DNA of 64,000 nt, from contig OX388351.1 in the NCBI GenBank assembly GCA_947579665.1, forward strand, positions 4,382,592-4,446,591, written 5' to 3'. The notes beneath the pieces are model-generated. The model saw only the letters and a list, made by a program, of their open reading frames with translations, was not told where the DNA came from and made no database searches. The translations under genes and the position numbers were made by a program. The number at the start of each line of letters is the position of its first letter. Positions within the stretch are counted from its first letter, which is position 1. The DNA is from Sympetrum striolatum (lineage: Eukaryota; Arthropoda; Insecta; Odonata; Libellulidae). This document shows positions 8,966 through 18,069 of this stretch, one piece after another.

Positions 8966-11900
8966 AAAATACTGCAGGCGATATCCATCCTAATGGATCA
9001 AATAACTTTGCTATTGTTGAAAGAATACTTCTCTTGGTTGAAGAAGCTTTAGAGATATTAATGTGATAAGAGAATGTATCTGAACGTGGTTCCCAATGAA
9101 TACCTAAAACCTTCATCATTTGGTCACCCTCTTGCCTGAAATATATATCAGATGGACTTAAACCAATAGGAGATCCTTGAAATAATTGAGATATATTTGA
9201 AGACCATTTTCTAAGTTGAAATCCACCAGACTGCAATAACCCTTGTAGCTGTTGAATTAGCTCAATCGCTTCAGGTTCACTAGATGCCCCTGTCAGCAAA
9301 TCATCGACAAAGAAATCTCGTGATAGAACAGACGCAGCTTTGGGAAAATTATCAGCCCCGTCCTCAGATAATTGCTTCAAGGTACGGATTGCAAGATAAT
9401 GGGATGAAGTGAGCCCATATGTAACTGTATTCAGTCTATACTCCTGAAAGGATTCCTTCTCAGACGATCGCCAAACGATATGTTGATAATTTCTGTGCTG
9501 AGGAAGTAAATGAATCATTCGATACATTTTGCAAATATCTGCGACTAGTGCTATCGGATGTAAGCGAAACCTATTAATCAGATCTGATATATCTCGTTGC
9601 AACTTAGGCCCCTTTAAAAGGAAATCATTCAATGACTTGCCAGAACTAGATTTCGATGACCCATCAAACACTACTCGAACCTTAGTGGTACTACTGAAAG
9701 GTTTTACAACTGCGTGATGAGGGATATAGTAATTCCCCGATCCCCATTTAGCAAGTGACATATGTTTAAGATTCAAATATTCCTCCAAGAAGGCTGTATA
9801 CTCAGCATGTAGTTCTTCATCCTGTTTAAATTTACGCTCTAAATTCGTAAATCTCCTGATAGCTTGCGTTTGTGAGTCCCCCAGAGATAGTGAGATATCA
9901 TCGTCTTTTAGTAGCAAAGGTACCACATAACTTCCATCAGGATTTCGATAATGTAATGTCCTGAATTGCTCCTCAGCAACTTTATCTTCAGGTGAGTTAT
10001 TATTAACTGAAGGCAATTCCTCAATTTTCCAAAAATTCTGTAGGGATGCATTCAGGTCATTTTCAACAGACGTGAAGCAAGTGACCACATTTGAACTTTG
10101 ATCCGATACTTTTGTTGCCATTGGACCCAAAAGAATATACCCAAAAACTGACGGCCATGCTCTAGGGAGACCTACTTGCCGCAGAATGGGACCTTCTGTC
10201 ATAATATCTGAATATAAATCAGCACCAACCAAGAAATTAATTGGCCCTGGATTGAAAAATGTAGGATCCGCTAAATCCAACGAAGAGAATTTTTCATAAA
10301 CTGAGTCAGGGATTGGAAAGGAAGGCTGATTAGAAGTTATTTTGGGAATTACGATAGCAGAGACCTGTATTTCCTTGTCGTTGTTGCGTGGCTTCATTAT
10401 AAATGAAGTAACACCTTGTGTCTTACACACGGGAGTATCTGATAAACCTAAACAATTAAGGCTCATCTTTCTTCGAAACAGCCCTAATCTCTGTTGGCAC
10501 TCGGTAGTTATAAAGCTAGCCTGTGAGGCTGGATCAACTATCATTCTTATAGGCTCTAAAGTTCCATAAGCTGTCTTAACTAATGCCACAGCAGTGCCCA
10601 AGAGAACAGAAATATGGTTTGAGTTAAACTCCGTCAGGCAAAACATCCAGTTCACTACTGTATTACTAAGAACGTGTCTAGCCTCCTCAGATAAGTCTTT
10701 AGAAGCCCCGTTCGTACTTGAATGTTTCGGTTCCTGATTAACTTCATCAGACTTTGACTGTGAACCTTGACCATAATTACTATTTGAACATAATAATGAA
10801 TGATGTTTGCGAGAGCAGTACCTGCACCTGTATTTAGATTTACAGTCTAGTGATTTATGAACACTGGCTAGACAGTTAAAACAAATACCTTGAGATTTGA
10901 TTAAGTCCTTTCGCTTTTCTACATTAAATGCATTAAATTGCGGGCATTGATAAAGTCTATGTTGCGCCTCGCAAAGCTGACATTTAATCCTGTTTTCATG
11001 TTCAAATCGAGACATAGTCAACAGTGAAGTTTTTTGAGAAACCCCTTTAGTCACGGAGGAATTTTTGACGAGGTCAGACTTAACTTGCTTGCATCCAGAT
11101 GTTCTTAAAATGTTCACATATCTACGCCCGAATTCTAAAAGACGTACAATTGAAGGAAAATCGACGTCATGATTCTCTAATTCAAACTGCCTTTTGATAG
11201 ATTTATCCAAAGCCTTTGAGGCGATATAAAACATAATAAATTCGGACAGATTTGGAATTTTCATCGCATTCAAAGCGTTTACATTTTCCGAGAAAATATC
11301 GAAAAAATTCTGCAAAGAATCAACCGAATCAGAATTGATCCGAATACTAAATAATTTCTCTAGATAGTGAAAAGCAAGCAACCTCTTATTTTCGTATTGC
11401 TGAACTAACGTCTGCCATGCAATTACGTAATTTTCTGAAATGATAGGTATACTAGAAACCAAAGTCAATGCCTGACCCTTTAGGCTTGATAAAAGATAAT
11501 GATACTTTTCAATGTCAGATAAAGTCTTATTGGAGTCAATTAAGCTCGTAAATACATCGAAAAATTGCTTAAAGTTAGCGAGATTGCCATCAAAAGTCGG
11601 AATACTAATAGTAGGTAGTCGCATTGAGGGAGAGACCGAAGGTTGACCTTCCCTGATATTAGAAGGGGATTCCTTCGTTACTTGGCTTGCGATAGCATTG
11701 ATCTTATGAAAGTGGCATTCAACTCGTTCCTCTAACTCGCTTTCGGACAACTCCACGTCTAAATTCAAATCGAATGCCAACTCACGCAATTCATTTGTTA
11801 ACGAAACAAGAGTTTTCATTTCGTCCGGCAAAGTCGAAACACGACTTAAGAAAACGGATAATTCATCCCTTTGAGATAGAATCGTGGTCGACATTAAATA

Positions 11901-12017
11901 CAATCTCTCGATTGTTCGAATGACTGAATCACGTCTCCTTTTGGTAATTGCATACTTTCGATTCCAAATCCGAATATTTTTACTACTACTTTCAAGCTCA
12001 ATCTCGTCATTAGGCAT
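8943..12017 (-). CDS. BEL/Pao gag-pol, first part: Gag, protease, reverse transcriptase, A17 region
   Basis: 1024 codons from ATG at 12017, 205 bp inside the 5' LTR. A coiled-coil-like N terminus (about 30-110) is followed by a DUF1759-type Gag segment (about 133-300, 'PTISIPTFDGNLANFKQFF'). Three zinc knuckles follow: C346-C349-H353-C358, C379-C382-H387-C392 and C398-C401-H405-C410. The aspartic protease (DUF1758-like) has D495 in 'IVDPASQASFI', a DPA triad instead of the usual DSG/DTG. The reverse transcriptase has 'RVVFDGS' (781-787), D827 and 'FFVDD' (902-906), where YVDD is more usual. The Peptidase_A17 region ('AKLFDPLGWISP') is reached just before the stop. The stop interrupts a conserved stretch that resumes in the next frame. 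Confidence 0.92.
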   Translation of the reverse strand: MPNDEIELESSSKNIRIWNRKYAITKRRRDSVIRTIERLYLMSTTILSQRDELSVFLSRVSTLPDEMKTLVSLTNELRELAFDLNLDVELSESELEERVECHFHKINAIASQVTKESPSNIREGQPSVSPSMRLPTISIPTFDGNLANFKQFFDVFTSLIDSNKTLSDIEKYHYLLSSLKGQALTLVSSIPIISENYVIAWQTLVQQYENKRLLAFHYLEKLFSIRINSDSVDSLQNFFDIFSENVNALNAMKIPNLSEFIMFYIASKALDKSIKRQFELENHDVDFPSIVRLLEFGRRYVNILRTSGCKQVKSDLVKNSSVTKGVSQKTSLLTMSRFEHENRIKCQLCEAQHRLYQCPQFNAFNVEKRKDLIKSQGICFNCLASVHKSLDCKSKYRCRYCSRKHHSLLCSNSNYGQGSQSKSDEVNQEPKHSSTNGASKDLSEEARHVLSNTVVNWMFCLTEFNSNHISVLLGTAVALVKTAYGTLEPIRMIVDPASQASFITTECQQRLGLFRRKMSLNCLGLSDTPVCKTQGVTSFIMKPRNNDKEIQVSAIVIPKITSNQPSFPIPDSVYEKFSSLDLADPTFFNPGPINFLVGADLYSDIMTEGPILRQVGLPRAWPSVFGYILLGPMATKVSDQSSNVVTCFTSVENDLNASLQNFWKIEELPSVNNNSPEDKVAEEQFRTLHYRNPDGSYVVPLLLKDDDISLSLGDSQTQAIRRFTNLERKFKQDEELHAEYTAFLEEYLNLKHMSLAKWGSGNYYIPHHAVVKPFSSTTKVRVVFDGSSKSSSGKSLNDFLLKGPKLQRDISDLINRFRLHPIALVADICKMYRMIHLLPQHRNYQHIVWRSSEKESFQEYRLNTVTYGLTSSHYLAIRTLKQLSEDGADNFPKAASVLSRDFFVDDLLTGASSEPEAIELIQQLQGLLQSGGFQLRKWSSNISQLFQGSPIGLSPSDIYFRQEGDQMMKVLGIHWEPRSDTFSYHINISKASSTKRSILSTIAKLFDPLGWISPAVFYAGIMEI

Positions 12018-12222
12018 GATAAACGATTGTAAGAGACACCTTCAAAAAAGATATATTGACGTGCAAACAAAAGATAAAGCGATCACCCGCACACAGAAAA
12101 TTACCGTCAATCAACAAAGAAACGGAAAAGCTACTTAAGTTGCCTTTCCCAAGATAAGCCAGTAAGCCATACACAATCCGCTCTAGTTTAATAATGATCC
12201 GGCCCGAAGGACCAAAAAACAA
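12018..12222 (-). other. 5' untranslated leader of the BEL/Pao element
   Basis: 205 bp between the 5' LTR and the gag ATG. It contains the primer-binding site at its LTR-proximal end. No other feature is recognised. Confidence 0.7.
12197..12214 (-). promoter_or_regulatory. Primer-binding site, tRNA-Tyr-like
   Basis: Minus strand 'tggtccttcgggccggat', 8 bases inside the 5' LTR. Its complement 'atccggcccgaaggacca' resembles the 3' end of animal tRNA-Tyr(GTA), which from memory ends CCGGCTCGAAGGACCA, with one mismatch. The primer assignment needs the host tRNA set. Confidence 0.65.
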
Positions 12223-12519
12223 TGTTCTCTATTTCGTCCAATAGGTTGAAATATAGAGAAATAGTGATATAATAAGTGGACTGTAATTTTGGCTATGGGA
12301 ATGTATGACTTACCATTGAGTAGAGGTGCCTTCTCGCTGTACCATTCCTCTGGTATGTTCCGATGATAAAGGGACAGACTGACTACTACCGACTAGATAC
12401 TTTTAAAACAGAACACAGAGAAAAAAAACACAATCGAAAAAAGGGCCTCCAAATTTGGTAAGCCACACATTCCCCTGGTGGCCAAAAGGAAAATAACAAA
12501 CTGGTGCGAATACGAAACA
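12223..12519 (-). repeat. 5' LTR of the BEL/Pao element (right copy)
   Basis: 297 bp, apparently identical to 6085-6381. In the element's direction this is the upstream LTR and should contain its Pol II promoter. I cannot place a TATA box with confidence. Confidence 0.95.
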
Positions 12520-12524
12520 ACAAT
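12520..12524. repeat. 5-bp target-site duplication, BEL/Pao element (right)
   Basis: 'acaat', matching 6080-6084. Confidence 0.85.
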
Positions 12525-12635
12525 AGTATATAAATAAATAAATACATAAATAAATAAATACATAAATATACAATAAATAAGAGTATAAAATTGTAAATAA
12601 ATATGTGAATAAAGGTTTTCATAAATTACATATAA
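12525..12635. repeat. AAAT/AAATACAT-rich simple repeat
   Basis: Runs of 'taaataaataaatacataaa' with little else. The overlapping minus-strand frames here (rich in Y, I, L and F) are products of the simple repeat, not genes. Confidence 0.8.
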
Positions 12636-13440
12636 ATGCAAGGTGAAAAACTAATAAAAACACCTTTGGATACATAAGTAAATAAATAAGTAAAAGTGCT
12701 AAAAATGGTACATAAAAACAAGGTAAAAAATATTACGACTGTTAAAAAACGCCTTGAGGTAAATGAGTAAATAAGTTGGTAAAACGTTGTACATGAAACA
12801 AGGTGAAAAAATCTCCCCTATTAAAAAGCACCTTGAAAAATTTGAATAAATACATAGATAAAGATGCGATTAGTGTAAAAACAAGGTGAAAAACATTTCA
12901 AATGTAAAAACCACTTTGAGATAAATAAATAAATACATTGGTAAAAGTGCTAAGCACGGTATATAAAAACAAGGTGAAAAAGGTCCCAACCGTTAAAAAA
13001 AACTTTAAAAAAAAAGTAAAAACATAAATAAAAGTGTAAGTGGTATAAAAACCAGTTGAAAAAGTCTTCACTGTTAATAAACACCTTGAAAACAAAACTA
13101 AATAAAACATGGATGAAAGTGCTGGATATGTAAAAACAAGGTGAAAAACATTTAACCTGTTAAAAAACACCTTGAAAATAAATAAATAAATAACAGAATA
13201 AATGTACTGAATATGTAAAAAACAAGGTGAAAAAATCTTCACTGTTAAAAGACACCTTGAAAATTAAAAAAAAAAACATAAATGGGTACAAGTGTGATCA
13301 CTGTATATAGAACAAGGTGAAAAAGATAAACAATTGATAAACAACACCTTGAGAAGTAAAATACAAGGGAATAAAACCATGTGCTGATGCACTGTATATA
13401 CACAAGGTCAAGTTAAAGTGTATAAAGGGATCTCAACCGT
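12636..13440. repeat. Satellite C: 80-90-bp monomers, each with a hairpin
   Basis: About ten monomers. Each carries 'caaggtgaaaaa' followed 20-30 bases later by 'gttaaaaaacaccttg', so CAAGGTG and CACCTTG form a short stem in most copies. The hairpin halves start near 12639, 12719, 12800, 12881, 12970, 13051, 13137, 13223, 13313 and 13404. Between hairpins lies 'aaataaataaataca...taaaagtgct'. The last unit has lost the right half. The 114-codon minus frame (12898-13242) is a by-product of the repeat. Confidence 0.8.
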
Positions 13441-13737
13441 TAAAACCCCAAAGAAATAAATAACACTAGACGATAACAAAACACTGACGAACAGACACAC
13501 ACACCCACACACTGTCACTATTAAACAAAAGTTTCATCGTCCTTAATATCATTACACAACACGGGTAGCTGGGATGCTAGGAAACTATAAGGTCAATAAT
13601 TAGATAAATAAATAAATATATAAAAAGACTCCCCGTCAGCATTACTGTGTCGTGTACCGCCGGAGGAGGTGCTTCTCTAACTTCCCCCGCCTGAAACAGG
13701 CCCGCAGCTCCGGTGAGAGGGCGTTGGAGGTATCATT
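13441..13737. other. Non-satellite spacer with a GC-rich patch
   Basis: Includes a CA-rich stretch near 13490-13520 and a GC-rich patch (about 13640-13735). On the minus strand the patch reads 'ALSPELRACFRRGKLEKHLL', which is protein-like in composition but too short to assign. It may be a scrap of a transposon gene. No gene is supported. Confidence 0.4.
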
Positions 13738-14995
13738 GCAGATAAGCAAGATGTAACTGTTTGAAAAATAAAAAAATCGCAGTATTTAAAATGACTCAAA
13801 ATCTATTAATTTATACAGTAGGTGTAATTGTATTTGTTACTGTACATGCAAGGTTTTGGGATATCATAGCAAATAAGCGGGATATAAGCGTTTGAAAAAT
13901 AAAAAATCGAATTTTTTGAAATTGCTCCGAATCAAAATTCATTACTTCAAATGATAGCAGTAGAAATTGTCGTTCCTGTACATGTAAGGGTTTTGGAATA
14001 TTATTGCAAATAAGCGAGATATGAGGGTTTGAAATAATAAAAAATCGATATTTTTGAAAATTTCTCGAAATCAATATCCATTAATTCTGATGGTAGGTTT
14101 ATTTATTGTTGTTACTATACACGCAAGGGTTTTCAATATCATTGCAAATAAGCGAGATAAGAGGGTTTGATTAATAAAAATCGAATTTTTAATATTGCTC
14201 GAAATCAAAAATTATTGATTCTGATGGTAGGTTTATTTCTGTTATGACTGTTGCAAGGGTTTTGCGATATTATTTCAAATAAACGATACATGAGGGTTTG
14301 AAAAACTAAAAAATGGAATTTTTTTATAATTGCTCAAAATCAAAATCCATTACTTCTGATGGTAGGTTTATTTATTGTAGTTACTATACATGCAAGGGTT
14401 TTGCGATATCATTGCAAATAAGCGAGATATGAAGGTTTGAAAAAATAAAAAATCGAATTTTTTTATAATTGTTCGAAATCAAAATCCATTACTTCTGATG
14501 GTAGGTTTGTTTATTGTAGTTACTATACATGCAAGGGATTTGCGATATCATTTCAAATAAGCGAGATATGAGGGTTTGGAAAACTAAAAAATCGAATTTT
14601 TTTATAATTGCTCGAAATCAAAATCCTTTACTTCTGATGGTAGGTTTATTTATTGTAGTTACTATACATGCAAGGGATTTGCGATATCATTGCAAATAAG
14701 CGAGATATGAGGGTTTGAAAAACTAAAAAATCGAATTTTTTTATAATTGTTCGAAATCAAAATCTATTAATTCTGATGGTAGGTTTATTTATTGTAGTTA
14801 CTATACATGCAAGGGATTTGCGATATCATTGCAAATAAGCGAGATATGAGGGTTTGAAATAATAAAAAATCTATATTTTGGAAAATTTCTTGAAATCAAA
14901 ATCCATGTACTCTGATGGTAGGTTTATATATTGTAGTGACTATACATGCAAATATGCAGATATAATTGCATATAAGCGAGATATGAGGGTTTGGG
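13738..14995. repeat. Satellite D: about nine 139-bp monomers
   Basis: The block 'gatatcattgcaaataagcg' + 'agatatgagggtttgaaaa' + 'tcgaaatcaaaatccattac' + 'ctgatggtaggtttatttat' + 'actatacatgcaagg' repeats. The word 'gatatc' starts at 14405, 14544, 14683 and 14822, an exact 139-bp spacing. Monomers in the centre (14400-14830) are more alike than those at the edges, as expected when exchange acts mostly inside an array. Confidence 0.88.
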
Positions 14996-15018
14996 TTTGT
15001 AAAATCATTGGAATTTTT

Positions 15019-15242
15019 GTAATAATTATCTTCAATTGTAGTCAAAATTTATTTTGGATTTTTTAATTTTTAGGATAAAAATCCTAAATTACTTGAAATT
15101 AAAAGATTCTTGAAAAATCAAGGGGTTTTTGTAATAATTATCTTCAATTGTAGTCAAAATTTATCTTGGATTTTCAAATTTAAGGATAAAAATCCTTAAT
15201 TTCTTGAAATAACTAGAGAATTTATGCCATATCTTTAGATTT
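15019..15242. repeat. Two-copy 112-bp tandem duplication
   Basis: 'gtaataattatcttcaattg' starts at 15019 and again at 15131, followed in both by 'tagtcaaaatttat', 'ttggatttt' and 'aggataaaaatcct'. It sits between satellite D and the first satellite B block. Confidence 0.8.
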
Positions 15243-15562
15243 TTGATTTAATTATCGAGTTAGTATTATTTGTTTCCAGATTTTAGCCTTTATTTTCGTT
15301 ATTTCATTGAGATATGATCGAAAAAATCAACGAGAACGGATACTTTCAGTTAAATTTCAATTTTTTTCCTCTTTTTTGCCTTTATTTCCGTCATTTAATC
15401 GAGATATGATGGAAAAAAGCGACGAGAACGGATAATTTTAGCGAATTTCCAATTTTTTCCTCTTTTTTGCCAATATTTCTGTCTTTCTATTGAGATATGA
15501 TCGGAAAAAGCAACGAAAACGGATAATTTTAGCGAAAATTTAATGTTTTCCACATATTAGCC

Positions 15563-15574
15563 TTATTTTTCGTT
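15563..15574. repeat. 12-bp target duplication of SINE-like insertion (left)
   Basis: 'ttatttttcgtt' is repeated at 15871-15882. Both copies belong to the satellite B consensus, so part of the match could be due to the satellite itself. Confidence 0.6.
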
Positions 15575-15870
15575 TTTTTTCAACAATTTTCCTCAACATC
15601 CCTTTGTTTGGCTGGTGCCTCCATGAAGCCCGGCAATGGACGATGCCGCTAGCCGGACGAACCCATACCGCCATCTGCCAACAAAGCTCCCCAAACGGAA
15701 TGTTGAATTGTTCTGCCTCGGTAGCTTAGCTGGTTAAAGCACTCTCCCGGCAAGAGGAAGATCCCGGGTTCGATTCCCGGCCTTGGTGGACTTTTTTCCA
15801 TGTCCGTTTCTCCTTGGGTTTTTCGTGGGTGCACTTCCTTATGTGCAATTTTCACCCTTCCTCTTCCTTG
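15575..15870 (+). mobile_element. SINE-like insertion with one tRNA-like unit
   Basis: A 296-bp insertion in satellite B, bracketed by 'ttatttttcgtt'. It contains a GC-richer 5' part with a short inverted match ('caacaatttt' near 15581 with 'ttgaattgtt' near 15702), a tRNA-like unit preceded by 'gttctgcc' as in the foldback element at 2222-2710, and a 3' part with T-runs. Sharing the flank and the unusual anticodon loop with that element indicates one family. The minus-strand 68-codon frame across it is chance. Confidence 0.65.
15715..15788 (+). tRNA. tRNA-like sequence (anticodon position GGC), SINE-type, decayed
   Basis: D arm 'GCTTAGCTGGTTAAAGC', anticodon arm CTCTC-CCGGCAA-GAGGA, five-base variable loop, and T arm CCGGG-TTCGATT-CCCGG. 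The acceptor halves GCCTCGG and CCTTGGT have two mismatches and a G-T end pair, so the acceptor stem is damaged. C replaces U at position 33, as in the units at 2296-2367 and 2612-2683. 'ggacttttttcc' follows, a Pol III-type T-run. It is unlikely to act as a tRNA. Confidence 0.5.
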
Positions 15871-15882
15871 TTATTTTTCGTT
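15871..15882. repeat. 12-bp target duplication of SINE-like insertion (right)
   Basis: Exact copy of 15563-15574. Satellite B continues from here. Confidence 0.6.
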
Positions 15883-17149
15883 ATTTTACTGAGATATGAT
15901 CGAAAAAATCGAACGGAACGGATAGTTTTAGCGAAATTTCAATTTTTTTCATCTTTTTTTCCATTATTTCCGACATTTTATCGAGATATGATTATAAAAA
16001 AGCAACGAAACTGGATAATGATAGCGAAAATTCAATTTTTTGGTCTTTTTCGCCTTGATTTCATATATTTTATCGAGATATGATCGAGAAAAGCTTCGAA
16101 AATGGATAATTTTATCGAAATTTCCATTTTGTTTCCAGATTTTAGCCTTAATTTTCGTTATTTCATTGAGATATGATCGAAAAAATCAACGAGAACGGAT
16201 ACTTTCAGTTAAATTTCAATTTTTTCCCCCTTGTTTGCCTTTATTTCCGTCATTTAATCGAGATATGATGGAAAAAAGCGACGAGAACGGATAATTTTAT
16301 CGAAATTTCAATTTTTTCCTCTTTTTTCACAATATTTCTGTCTTTCTATTGAGATATGATCGGAAAAAGCAACGAAAACGGATAATTTTAGCGAAAATTT
16401 AATTTTTTCCACATTTTAGCCTTATTTTTCGTTATTTTATTGAGATATGATCGAAAAAATCGACCAGAGGGGATAATTTTAGCGAAATTTAAATTTTTTT
16501 CATCTTTCTTGGCTTTATTTCCGACATTTTATCGAGATATGATTATAAAAAAAGCAACGAAAATGGATAATATTAGCGAAATTTCAATTTATTTTGTCTT
16601 TTTCGCCTTGATTTCATATATTTTAGCGATATATGATCGAGAAAAGCTTCGAAAATCGATAATTTTATCGAACTTTCCATTTTTTTCCAGATTTTAGCCT
16701 TAATTTTCGGTATTTGATTGAGATATGATCGAAAAAATCAACGAGAACGGATACTTTCAGTTTAATTTCAATTTTTTTCTTCTTTTTTGCCACAAATTTC
16801 GTCATTTTATCGAGATATGATCGAATAATGCCACGAAAAGTCATAATTTTAGCGAAATATGAATATTTTTCCTCTATTTGCCCTAATTTTCGTCATTGTA
16901 TCGAGATATGATAGAAAAAAGCAACAAAAACGGAAAATTTTGGCGATATTTCAATTGTTTTCTTCTCTTTGCCTTAATGTTTGTCATTTTATCAACATAT
17001 ATTCGAGAAAAGCAACAAAAACGGATAATTTCACACAAAATTCAATATTTTTCATCTACTTTGCCTTAGTTTTTGTCATTTTATCGAGATATGATCGTAA
17101 AAAAAACGAAAACCGATACTTTCACCGAATTTCCTATTTTTTCAACTAT

Positions 17150-18069
17150 TTTACCTTAAATGCGAAAAAATTTGTGAAATTTGACTCGTTTAAAGGTGAG
17201 ATCTTTGCATATTTTGAAAAATATTCCACTAACAAAGAGTAAAAATACAGAAACGTGTGAGAAAAAATTTCATTTTTTTCGAAATTTAAATATTTTTTGC
17301 TTTACTTTGCATAAAATGGGAATAACCTAGTGAAATTTGGACTCGTTTTAAATTCTTGCTTAAATCTTTCCATATTTTGATGAAACATCTACTTTTTTAA
17401 TTAAAGAATATTTGATCAGTATAAGTAATTTTTCGAAAATTTCACTTTTAATTGGCAAATTACGAAAAATTCGGAGAAAACTGGGAATTGATTTCGAAGA
17501 TTTATTGATTTTTGGCAGTATTACACCTAGAATTCTTAAAACCGTCTGGAATATTGACTCATTTATACGATTTAAGCGAAATGGTTCCGTTTTTTAAACA
17601 AAAAGTTTAACTTATTTAAGGCAATAACGGAAAAATCGTCGAAAAATCTTTTAGAACATTTTCAATATCATGGGTGTATTTTAAAATTCAGTGAAATTTA
17701 GGCAGGATTCGAAGATCGTAGCGTGATCATTCGGCATTTTGAACAATAATTCCACTAAAATAAGAAATTTATGCAAATATTGACGAAAATTGGAGATTAT
17801 TTAGAAAAAATTAGTTACTTGGCATTATAATACCTAATATTCCATAAATTTTAGTCAATTTCTCTGGAAAATTTTTCGGAAAATTAGGCATTTTCATATA
17901 TTTTCTGAATTTCGATGTATTTTTCCTTATCTTCGAAATTCCTCACATTCATTTAATCGTTTTAATGACCTAAGCTAAGTTCCTTCCATATTTTGAATAT
18001 ACAGTACAATTATACAAGCAAATTCCGGAAAAATGGCCAAAATACGGGGTTTGGAATTTTTTCATTGAG
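17150..18069. repeat. Diverged satellite A in reverse orientation, copy 1
   Basis: The reverse complement of satellite A words is visible: 'ggactcgtttt', 'ctttccatattttga' followed by 'catctacttttt', 'ggcaaattacgaaaaattcg' and 'aggcattttcata'. The spacing is about 170-190 bp. It is more diverged than the array at 1-3325. The whole block recurs nearly unchanged at 39060-40021, again between satellite B and satellite E. Confidence 0.7.

Larger units (their letters stand above)
6085..12519 (-). mobile_element. Full-length BEL/Pao LTR retrotransposon
   Basis: A 6435-bp element in minus orientation. It has two 297-bp LTRs that start TG and end CA and look identical base for base, a 5-bp ACAAT target duplication, a primer-binding site next to the 5' LTR and a polypurine tract next to the 3' LTR. 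The internal region encodes Gag, protease, reverse transcriptase, RNase H and integrase in BEL/Pao order (PR-RT-RH-IN). The gene is divided between two overlapping frames (8943-12017 and 6728-8965). Matching LTRs imply a recent insertion, because LTRs are copied from one template and diverge afterwards. Apart from the single frame break, both frames are open and all catalytic residues I looked for are present. Confidence 0.95.
15243..17150. repeat. Satellite B array, block 1
   Basis: The first block of the main satellite. Monomers of about 82-93 bp are built from 'gagatatgatcgaaaaa', 'gcaacgaaaacggataattt', 'tagcgaaatttcaattttt', 'cctcttttttgccttta' and 'ttccgacattttatc'. The array is interrupted at 15575-15870 by a SINE-like insertion. 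Many monomers are about 93 bp, a multiple of three, so stop-free frames of 60-130 codons arise by chance ('RYDRKNQRERIILAKFQFF'-like). They are not genes. Confidence 0.9.

Noticed and set aside
12386..12641. Minus-strand frames with hydrophobic, membrane-like sequence.
   Set aside because: They cover the LTR end and an AAAT simple repeat. The hydrophobic residues are the translation of TTT/TAT/ATT repeats.
15649..15855. A 68-codon minus-strand frame with 'RPGIEPGI'.
   Set aside because: This is the usual translation of a tRNA T-arm and B-box region in a SINE-like element, not a protein.
15243..17150. Satellite B monomers contain TTCGTTG on the complementary strand, the start of a CENP-B-box-like sequence.
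   Set aside because: Only the first seven bases agree. The rest (CTTTTTTCGATC) does not match the box, so a centromere-protein site cannot be claimed.
15243..17242. Regular spacing of near-identical units could suggest a CRISPR array.
   Set aside because: The units are contiguous diverging satellite monomers without unique spacers, and the sequence is eukaryotic.
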